This document shows positions 24,629 through 31,354 of a DNA stretch of 64,000 nucleotides, piece after piece. A program made the position numbers and the translations under genes. Source of the DNA: Clostridia bacterium. GTDB taxonomy: Bacteria; Bacillota; Clostridia; Oscillospirales; Oscillospiraceae. Numbering within the stretch: position 1 is the stretch's first letter; every line of letters begins with the position of its first letter. Location of the stretch: positions 1 to 64,000 of the forward strand of contig SAAS01000006.1 in the NCBI GenBank assembly GCA_009929315.1, read 5' to 3'. The notes under the pieces were generated by a model. The model worked only from the letters and a program-made list of their open reading frames with translations, had not been told where the DNA came from and searched no databases.

Positions 24629-26416
24629 ATGGTACGTTCACACATCCTCGTTTGCGGCGGAACCGGCTGTCACTCCTCCGCAAGCGACAAACTCTTTGAG
24701 AACTTTGAAGCCGAACTGAAGGCCGCCGGCCTTGCCGACGAAGTTAAGGTCGTTATGACCGGCTGCTTCGGGCTTTGCGCTCTCGGCCCTGTCGTCGTCG
24801 TCTATCCCGAGGGTGCCTTCTACTCTCAGGTTAAAGTCGAGGACGTTAAGGAAATCGTAACAGAGCACCTGCTCAAGGGCAGAATCGTAAAGCGCCTGCT
24901 TTACACCGAGACCCTTGCCGAGGACACCGTTCTGAGCCTTGACAACACCGACTTCTACCGTAAGCAAAAGCGCGTCGCTCTGCGCAACTGCGGTGTTATT
25001 GACCCCGAAAACATTAACGAATACATAGCCTACGACGGCTATATGGCGCTGGCAAAGGTGCTCACCGAGATGACGCCCGAAGAAGTCATTAAGGTCATTT
25101 CCGACTCGGGACTTCGCGGACGCGGCGGCGGCGGCTTCCCCACCGGCAAAAAGTGGAGCTTCACCGCTGTTCAGAAGAGCGACATCAAATATGTCTGCTG
25201 CAACGCCGACGAGGGCGACCCCGGAGCGTTCATGGACCGCAGCGTGCTCGAGGGCGACCCCCACTGCGTTCTCGAAGCAATGGCAATCGCAGGTTATGCG
25301 ATTGGCGCTTCCTTCGGATATATTTATGTCCGTGCGGAGTACCCCATCGCTGTTAAGCGTCTGAAAATTGCTATCGCTCAGGCGAGAGAAGCCGGACTTT
25401 TGGGAAAGAATATTCTCGGAACAGGCTTCGACTTCGACCTTGACATCCGTCTTGGCGCGGGCGCTTTCGTCTGCGGCGAGGAAACCGCTCTTCTGAACTC
25501 CATCGAAGGCAAGCGCGGTGACCCCCGTCCCCGTCCTCCCTTCCCCGCGGTCAAGGGTCTTTTCGGCAAACCCACAATGAACAACAACGTCGAAACCTAC
25601 GCTAACGTCCCCCGTATAATTCTAAACGGAGCCGAGTGGTTCGCCTCCATGGGCACCGAGAAGTCCAAGGGCACAAAGGTCTTTGCTCTCGGCGGCAAGA
25701 TTAACCACACCGGCCTTGTTGAAATCCCGATGGGCACCACCCTTCGTGAGATCATCGAGGAAATCGGCGGCGGCATCCCCAACGGCAAGAAGTTCAAGGC
25801 CGTTCAGACCGGCGGTCCCTCCGGCGGATGTATCCCCGCAAGCCTGATGGACATCCCCGTTGACTACGACAACCTCATCGCCATCGGCTCCATGATAGGC
25901 TCCGGCGGAATGATTGTCATGGACGAAGACAACTGCATGGTCGACATCGCCAAGTTCTTCCTTGAGTTCACAGTCGACGAGAGCTGCGGCAAGTGCACCC
26001 CCTGCCGCGTCGGCAATCGCCGCATGTATGAGATTCTCGAGAAAATCACCTCCGGCAACGGAGAGATTGAAGACATCGAAAGACTCGAAAACCTTTGCGT
26101 CTACATTAAAGAAAACTCTCTGTGCGGTCTGGGTCAGACTGCTCCGAACCCCGTACTCTCAACTATCAAGTATTTCCGCGACGAGTACGAAGCACATATC
26201 CTCGAAAAGCGCTGCCCCGCAGGTGTCTGCAAGAAGCTGCTTAACTACTACATCGACGCCGAAAAGTGCAAGGGCTGCACGCTCTGCGCGCGCAACTGTC
26301 CGGCAACGGCGATTACGGGCGAGGTTAAGAAGACTCACGTTATTGACACCGAAAAGTGCATAAAATGCGGCGCCTGCATTGATAACTGCAAGTTCGGCGC
26401 AATCTACAAAAGATAA
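24629..26416 (+). CDS. hndC: NuoF-like flavin/NAD(H)-binding hydrogenase subunit (HymB/HndC)
   Basis: A 595-residue subunit. The N-terminal thioredoxin-like [2Fe-2S] domain spans about 1-95 (CGGTGCHSSASDK, MTGCFGLCALGP). The NuoF core has GRGGGGFPTGKKWSF and DEGDPGAFMDRSVLEGDPH. The [4Fe-4S] site is in ESCGKCTPCRVGNRRMYEIL, and two C-terminal ferredoxin motifs are CKGCTLCARNCP and CIKCGACIDNC. It should bind FMN and NAD(P)H and be the bifurcation site (known for trimeric hydrogenases). Confidence 0.94.
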   Translation: MVRSHILVCGGTGCHSSASDKLFENFEAELKAAGLADEVKVVMTGCFGLCALGPVVVVYPEGAFYSQVKVEDVKEIVTEHLLKGRIVKRLLYTETLAEDTVLSLDNTDFYRKQKRVALRNCGVIDPENINEYIAYDGYMALAKVLTEMTPEEVIKVISDSGLRGRGGGGFPTGKKWSFTAVQKSDIKYVCCNADEGDPGAFMDRSVLEGDPHCVLEAMAIAGYAIGASFGYIYVRAEYPIAVKRLKIAIAQAREAGLLGKNILGTGFDFDLDIRLGAGAFVCGEETALLNSIEGKRGDPRPRPPFPAVKGLFGKPTMNNNVETYANVPRIILNGAEWFASMGTEKSKGTKVFALGGKINHTGLVEIPMGTTLREIIEEIGGGIPNGKKFKAVQTGGPSGGCIPASLMDIPVDYDNLIAIGSMIGSGGMIVMDEDNCMVDIAKFFLEFTVDESCGKCTPCRVGNRRMYEILEKITSGNGEIEDIERLENLCVYIKENSLCGLGQTAPNPVLSTIKYFRDEYEAHILEKRCPAGVCKKLLNYYIDAEKCKGCTLCARNCPATAITGEVKKTHVIDTEKCIKCGACIDNCKFGAIYKR

Positions 26417-26428
26417 GGAGAGGAGGAT

Positions 26429-28186
26429 ATGGAAATGAAAATGATAAATCTAACCATCAATGGTGTTAAAGTATCCGTCCCCGAAGGAACCACCATTCTG
26501 AACGCCGCCCGCGAGGCGCATATCGACATACCTACTCTCTGCTATCTCAAGGAAATTAACGAGATTGGCGCCTGCCGTATGTGCGTGGTTGAAATTAAGG
26601 GCTCACCCAAGCTCAACGCCGCCTGCGTTTTCCCCGTTACCGAGGGTATGGAGGTCATCACAAACAGCAAAAAGGTGTTTGACGCCCGTAAGATCAACCT
26701 TCAGCTTCTGCTTTCCAACCACCGCCGCGAGTGCTTAAGCTGCGTTCGCAGCGGCTCCTGCGAGCTTCAGAAGCTCTGCCATGATTACGGAGTTGACGAC
26801 GAGGCCGCCTTCGACGGAGCAAAAACTCCCAGCAAAATTGACGAATCGGCAACCCACATGATTCGCGACAACTCCAAGTGCATTCTTTGCCGCCGCTGCA
26901 CCGCGGTGTGCGAGCACAATCAGGATGCCGCCGTTATCGGCGTTAACGACCGCGGCTTCAACACCCACATCGGATCCGCTTTCGACGCTCCGCTCAACAG
27001 CGTTGCCTGCGTTTCCTGCGGTCAGTGCATTGTAGCCTGTCCGACGGGCGCTCTGAGCGAAAAAGACCAGACAGATGAGGTCTGGGCGGCTCTTGCCGAC
27101 CCGACAAAGCGCGTTGTGGTTCAGACCGCTCCCGCTGTCCGTGCCGCTCTCGGTGAAGCCTTCAATATGCCCATCGGCACCAATGTTGAGGGCAAGATGG
27201 TCGCAGCTCTGCGCCGCCTCGGCTTTGACGATGTGTTCGACACGAACTTCTCCGCCGACCTCACAATTCTTGAGGAGGCTAACGAGCTCGTTGAGCGCAT
27301 CAACACAGGCGGAGCACTTCCCCTCATAACCTCCTGCTCGCCCGGCTGGATTAACTACTGCGAGCATTATTATCCCGAGTTCATCCCCAACCTTTCCTCC
27401 TGCAAGTCCCCGCAGCAGATGTTCGGCGCAATCACCAAGAGCTGGTATGCCGCTAAACTGGGCATCGACCCGAAGAACATCTTCGTCGTGAGTATCATGC
27501 CCTGCACCGCCAAGAAGTACGAGTGCAAGCGCGAGGAGCAGTCTGTTAACGGTGTTCCCGATGTTGATGTAGCCCTCACAACCCGTGAGCTCGGCCGCAT
27601 GATTGACCGTGCGGGCATCGACTTCGTAAATCTGCCCGACGAGGACTACGACGCTCCTCTCGGCATCTCCACCGGAGCCGCAGTTATCTTCGGCGCGACC
27701 GGCGGCGTTATGGAAGCGGCGCTGCGCACCGCGGCGGAGTGGCTTACGGGCGACCCCGGCGCTCCCATTGAGTTCTGCGATGTCCGCGGAACGGGCGCCA
27801 TCAAGGAAGCTACCTACACCGTTGCAGGCCTCACCCTGAATGTTGCAGTAACAAGCGGTCTTGCAAACGCGAGAGAGGTTCTCGAATCCGTTAAGCGCGG
27901 CGAGAAGAACTATCACTTCATTGAGGTTATGGCTTGCCCCGGCGGCTGTGTAAACGGCGGCGGTCAGCCCATTCAGCCCGCGTCTATCCGCAACAACGTC
28001 GATCTCAAGAAGCTGCGTGCGAAGGCTCTGTATTCCGAGGACGCGGCAAAAACCCTGCGCAAGTCCCACGACAACCCCGTCATCAAGGAGCTTTACTCGA
28101 GCTTCCTCGAAAAGCCGGGCAGCCACAAGTCGCACGAACTTTTGCACACTCACTACACCGCAAAAACCCGCTTCAAAGGCGAATAA
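26429..28186 (+). CDS. hndD: [FeFe] hydrogenase catalytic subunit (HydA/HndD)
   Basis: A 585-residue HydA. The N-terminal [2Fe-2S] domain has CYLKEINEIGACRMC and a later Cys, followed by the His-Cys [4Fe-4S] motif HRRECLSCVRSGSCELQKLC. Two ferredoxin clusters are CILCRRCTAVC and CVSCGQCIVACP. H-cluster loops are L1 TSCSPGW, L2 MPCTAKKYE and L3 EVMACPGGCVNGGGQP. L1 has one Cys where most enzymes have two. A start at ATG 26429 is assumed; ATG 26435 is better spaced to AGGAGG. It reduces protons with ferredoxin plus NADH as a complex. No maturase genes (hydEFG) are in the window. Confidence 0.94.
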   Translation: MEMKMINLTINGVKVSVPEGTTILNAAREAHIDIPTLCYLKEINEIGACRMCVVEIKGSPKLNAACVFPVTEGMEVITNSKKVFDARKINLQLLLSNHRRECLSCVRSGSCELQKLCHDYGVDDEAAFDGAKTPSKIDESATHMIRDNSKCILCRRCTAVCEHNQDAAVIGVNDRGFNTHIGSAFDAPLNSVACVSCGQCIVACPTGALSEKDQTDEVWAALADPTKRVVVQTAPAVRAALGEAFNMPIGTNVEGKMVAALRRLGFDDVFDTNFSADLTILEEANELVERINTGGALPLITSCSPGWINYCEHYYPEFIPNLSSCKSPQQMFGAITKSWYAAKLGIDPKNIFVVSIMPCTAKKYECKREEQSVNGVPDVDVALTTRELGRMIDRAGIDFVNLPDEDYDAPLGISTGAAVIFGATGGVMEAALRTAAEWLTGDPGAPIEFCDVRGTGAIKEATYTVAGLTLNVAVTSGLANAREVLESVKRGEKNYHFIEVMACPGGCVNGGGQPIQPASIRNNVDLKKLRAKALYSEDAAKTLRKSHDNPVIKELYSSFLEKPGSHKSHELLHTHYTAKTRFKGE

Positions 28187-28200
28187 GCACTAATTTCAAA

Positions 28201-28232
28201 GCTCCCGTCCGCAACCGGACGGGAGCTTTTTT
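28201..28232. terminator. Bidirectional terminator after hydA
   Basis: GCTCCCGTCCG / CGGACGGGAGC stem with a 4-base loop, then TTTTTT; A-run upstream. Serves hydA (+) and the ABC ATPase (-), whose stop is at 28236. Confidence 0.85.
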
Positions 28233-28235
28233 CTG

Positions 28236-28991
28236 TTAAAGCAGTTCTTTTATTTTGTTCTTCAGTTCATCTGAAAACTCGGCTCTGTCAAATTTTCCGA
28301 CAATTTCTGCCGGAGTGCCTGCGAGCACATAGATAGTATCGGCAAGACGAAGCGCCTCCGAAATATCGTGCGTAACAAAGAGCACCGTTCGTCCGGCCTC
28401 GTCGTTTTTATAGGCGCGGAAAAAACTCTCGTAAAGCTCTTCCTTGAGCTTCGGGTCCTGTTCCTTAAAAGGCTCGTCGAGAAAAAGGATATCAGCGGGA
28501 AAAGCAAAGGCTCTCGCTAGCGCCACGCGCTGAACCATCCCCCCCGAAAGCTCACTCGGCATGGAAAATTCGTAAGGCTCAAGTTCCACAAGCCGAAGCT
28601 GCTTTCGGATGAGCTCAATGCGCTCTTCCTTGGTAAAATGCTCATCACCGCGCCCATGCTTCACACGCATGAGGTCGTCGGCTTTTTCACTGGCTAGCGG
28701 CTTTCTCGCGTTTTTCAAAACCAGATCGAGGTTGTCATGTACGTTCAGCCATGGCAGAAGCCGTGCCTCCTGAAAAACATAAGAGCCGCGAAGCTCTCCC
28801 TCCTGCGAGCCGAAGCGAACTATTCCGCCGTCGGGTTTATTAAGCCCCGCTATGATGTTAATCAGGGTCGTTTTTCCGACCCCGGAGGCTCCCAGTATAC
28901 AGGAAACCCTGTGCTCCTCAAACTCGGCGGAAAAATTTGAAAACAGTTCGTGAGCGCCATATTTTTTACTGATATTTTCAAGTTTTATCAT
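28236..28991 (-). CDS. ABC transporter ATP-binding protein (NitT/TauT family)
   Basis: A 251-residue ATPase with Walker A GASGVGKTT, Q-loop YVFQEARLLPWLNV, signature ELSGGMVQRVALARAF and Walker B ILFLDEPF. The VFQEARLLPW stretch is typical of the SsuB/TauB/ThiZ group. The start is ATG 28991, overlapping the permease gene by 14 bp; the in-frame ATG at 29021 is less likely. An insertion of about 25 charged residues (KADDLMRVKHGRGDEHFTKEE) lies before the signature. Substrate unknown. Confidence 0.88.
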   Translation of the reverse strand: MIKLENISKKYGAHELFSNFSAEFEEHRVSCILGASGVGKTTLINIIAGLNKPDGGIVRFGSQEGELRGSYVFQEARLLPWLNVHDNLDLVLKNARKPLASEKADDLMRVKHGRGDEHFTKEERIELIRKQLRLVELEPYEFSMPSELSGGMVQRVALARAFAFPADILFLDEPFKEQDPKLKEELYESFFRAYKNDEAGRTVLFVTHDISEALRLADTIYVLAGTPAEIVGKFDRAEFSDELKNKIKELL

Positions 28992-29736
28992 AGCCCGACA
29001 CCTTTGCGTAAATCGTTTCAAAGACGAAGCTCAAAAGAATTATAACGGCCGTCCATGCAAAAAGCAAGGCGGGGTCAAGCGAGGTCTTGGCAAAATAGAG
29101 GTTCGCACCGATGGAAAGGCGCGGCATGCTAAGTACTTCAGCGGCGGCAACGGCTTTCCAGCAGATTCCGATGGCTGACACAACGGAGGCGTTGATGTAG
29201 GGCTTAGCGGAGGGAAGATACAAAAACCGCAGCGTATCGAAGCTCCTCACCTTATAAAACGAGCTCATTTCAAGAAGCTTCGGGTCGGCGGAGCGTATGC
29301 CCGCCACTGTTGCGGTGAAAACAATCGGAAAGCACATCAAAAAGCCCGAGAATATCGGCACATCTGTGGAGCGAAACCAGATTATCGCAATTATAATAAC
29401 CGATACAACGGGGGTCGACTTAAGTATAACCATGAGCGGATTTATGAAATCGTAGAGCACACGGCTTCGTCCGCACATCATACCGAACAAAACTCCCAGA
29501 AGCGCGGAGGCAAAAACGGCGAAAAGCGTTCGGTAAGCACTCATGCCGATAATAGTCCAGCTGCTTTTTTCCGCCAGCAGGGTAAAAAAGGTTTTGACGA
29601 CGGAAAGGGGCGAAGGGAAGTAGATGTCCCTGCCGATAAGCAGGTACATCGCTTCCCATATCGCTATCCAAAGTATTACCACAAGAATACGCCTAGCCCA
29701 TAGGGCAAAGGTTTTTCGGGAGAGCCCGTCGTTCAT
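28978..29736 (-). CDS. ABC transporter permease (NitT/TauT family)
   Basis: A 252-residue BPD-type permease with about six membrane segments and the coupling EAA-like loop around GICWKAVAAAEVLSMPRLSIG (residues 190-215). ATG 29736 follows AAGGGGAC. It is encoded between the binding protein and ATPase genes. Confidence 0.87.
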   Translation of the reverse strand: MNDGLSRKTFALWARRILVVILWIAIWEAMYLLIGRDIYFPSPLSVVKTFFTLLAEKSSWTIIGMSAYRTLFAVFASALLGVLFGMMCGRSRVLYDFINPLMVILKSTPVVSVIIIAIIWFRSTDVPIFSGFLMCFPIVFTATVAGIRSADPKLLEMSSFYKVRSFDTLRFLYLPSAKPYINASVVSAIGICWKAVAAAEVLSMPRLSIGANLYFAKTSLDPALLFAWTAVIILLSFVFETIYAKVSGYDKT

Positions 29737-29761
29737 AACAGTCCCCTTTTGTAAGAGATTC

Positions 29762-30802
29762 CTATTTCGCAGCCGCCGCGTAATAGAAGCCGTCATCAGG
29801 CAGCTTCCCGCCGACGGAGGCGGGGTCAAAGTCATAGAGTACCTTTAAAAAGCCGTCTATCTCGGACTTTGCGTCCTGCGCCGATTTATATACGATATTG
29901 CAGTAGGGTATCGCCTTTTCCGCTATCTCCGCCGACGGAACGATACCGGCATCGGCTATCATAAGGGCAGCCTCGGCGGGATTTTCGTTGACGAAGCTCA
30001 CCGAAGCCTCGTATTGCTTTAAAAACTCCGCTATAAACTCGGGATTTGCTTCCGCAAATGCCTTGTTGACTGCTAGGCAGCCCATGTCAAGCTGGCTTTT
30101 CCCATCAGATGCGACGTCCCACTCTTTGTTTAGGTCAAGCAAGATTTTCATGCTCGGGTCTTTTATGAGCACCTGCGTAACGAAGGGCTGCGGCAAAACG
30201 ACCAAATCCGCATCGCCCGCAAGCAGAGCCTGAGCAACGGAGGCGTGGTCTGTCAGATAGCTGAGAGTAACCGAGTCTTTTAGCCCAGCCTTGTCAAGAA
30301 TATACTCCATGGCAAATTCGGGAATCGCGCCCGAGCCGCTCAAAACAATGGTTTTACCAGCCAAATCCGCAAGAGAGCTCACATTTGACGAATCCTTTCC
30401 CATAAGGTAGAGAACGCCGAGAGTATTCTGAGCAAGGAACTGAATCTGCCCCTCGGTTTTGTTATAGAGAACGGCGGCGGAGTTAGTGGGCAGTGCCGCG
30501 ATCTGTACTTCCCCGCTGATGAGCTTTGCAGTTAAATTATCCGGTGCGTTTGCGATTTCGTAGCTTACGGAGTAGGCATCGCTGTTTAGGGCTTTTTCGG
30601 AAATCATTTTAATCAAACCCATTGAGGTGGGGCCCGCCAGTCCCGCTACCGTAACCTTTACCTGCTCTGCGGGCGAAGGGTTAACGGAGGCAGTCGCTTC
30701 GGGAACGTCTGTCGCGGTCGATACATCTTTCGTTCCGCAGGCGGCAAGCAGGCCAAGCACCAAAACAAGGCACAGAATGATTGTTATTGTGTTCTTTTTC
30801 AT
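29762..30802 (-). CDS. ABC importer substrate-binding lipoprotein (NMT1/SsuA-like)
   Basis: A 346-residue lipoprotein with lipobox GLLAACGT and start at ATG 30802 behind GGGAG. The mature part resembles NMT1/TauA-type binding proteins (GLAGPTSMGLIKMISEKAL, VQIAALPTNSAAVLYNK, GAIPEFAMEYILDKAGL). These bind taurine, sulfonates, nitrate, thiamin precursors or, in some cases, unknown small ligands. Being co-transcribed with a TM1266-family gene points to a hydrogenase-related or metal/cofactor-related ligand (inference). Confidence 0.85.
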   Translation of the reverse strand: MKKNTITIILCLVLVLGLLAACGTKDVSTATDVPEATASVNPSPAEQVKVTVAGLAGPTSMGLIKMISEKALNSDAYSVSYEIANAPDNLTAKLISGEVQIAALPTNSAAVLYNKTEGQIQFLAQNTLGVLYLMGKDSSNVSSLADLAGKTIVLSGSGAIPEFAMEYILDKAGLKDSVTLSYLTDHASVAQALLAGDADLVVLPQPFVTQVLIKDPSMKILLDLNKEWDVASDGKSQLDMGCLAVNKAFAEANPEFIAEFLKQYEASVSFVNENPAEAALMIADAGIVPSAEIAEKAIPYCNIVYKSAQDAKSEIDGFLKVLYDFDPASVGGKLPDDGFYYAAAAK

Positions 30803-30842
30803 TATAAATCTCCCTTTCAGATTTTGTGTACCGCAAAAACGG

Positions 30843-31103
30843 TCAAGCCTGAGTTTTCGCGTAGACCGTCTTTGCACTGACACCGGGAAGCATTCCCAGT
30901 TTTCCGGACAGAGAGCTTATTGCATCCCCGGGGGCGTCCAGCGCAACGCTTATCAGGGAAACCGCTCTGTCACGGCAGGGCAAGCCCATTCGTCCGATGA
31001 TAAATTCACCGTACTCGTGCATGAGCCTGTTAAGCTTTTCGACCGACTCGTAGTTTTCGACAACGATTGCAATCATTGCGAGCCTTTTTTCCTGATTTTC
31101 CAT
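30843..31103 (-). CDS. TM1266-family putative [FeFe]-hydrogenase system regulator
   Basis: An 86-residue ACT/NikR-C-like small protein (RLAMIAIVVENYESVEKLNRLMHEYGEFIIGRMGLPCRDR, cut here to its recognisable parts: AIVVENYESV and IIGRMGLPCRD). From memory this family is annotated as the iron-only hydrogenase system regulator, found beside hydrogenase maturation genes. ATG 31103 follows GGAGGG. It heads the ABC transporter operon and sits behind a leader terminator. Confidence 0.85.
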   Translation of the reverse strand: MENQEKRLAMIAIVVENYESVEKLNRLMHEYGEFIIGRMGLPCRDRAVSLISVALDAPGDAISSLSGKLGMLPGVSAKTVYAKTQA

Positions 31104-31120
31104 AGCCTGAACCCTCCGAT

Positions 31121-31148
31121 AAAACAAAAAATGCGCCTCGGCAGGCGC
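31121..31148 (-). terminator. Leader terminator upstream of the TM1266-ABC operon
   Basis: On the reverse strand GCGCCT-GCCG-AGGCGC followed by ATTTTTTGTTTT, ending about 20 bp before the gene. An AAAAGC/GCTTTT stem directly precedes it and could compete. This suggests attenuation or a riboswitch. Confidence 0.65.
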
Positions 31149-31232
31149 AAAAAGCTAAAAAGCTTTTAAGTCACTGCCTTCCATGTCAGAAATACATCTT
31201 CAATGTCAGTACGGTTTGTAAATTACACTCAT

Positions 31233-31261
31233 AATATACCATATGATCGTTAAAAAGTCAA
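31233..31261 (-). promoter_or_regulatory. Promoter of the TM1266-ABC operon
   Basis: On the reverse strand: TTGACT (31256-31261), 17 bp, TATATT (31233-31238). The leader to the terminator is about 75 nt. Confidence 0.65.
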
Positions 31262-31283
31262 CAATCCTTCTTGAATAGAAGTC

Positions 31284-31312
31284 GGCCCGCGGTGTAATGG
31301 GCACCGCGGGCC
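31284..31312 (-). terminator. Strong GC hairpin after the CoA-disulfide-reductase fusion gene
   Basis: Perfect 11 bp arms GGCCCGCGGTG / CACCGCGGGCC with a 7-base loop, 43 bp past the stop at 31355; no T-run on either strand. Confidence 0.5.
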
Positions 31313-31354
31313 ATGGAGGAGAGAGGATTCTATTTATATTATGGCAGAGAAGTA

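Noticed and set aside
31121-31230. Known riboswitch (TPP, Moco, preQ1, xanthine) upstream of the TM1266-ABC operon
   Set aside because: None of the conserved core sequences of those classes is visible.
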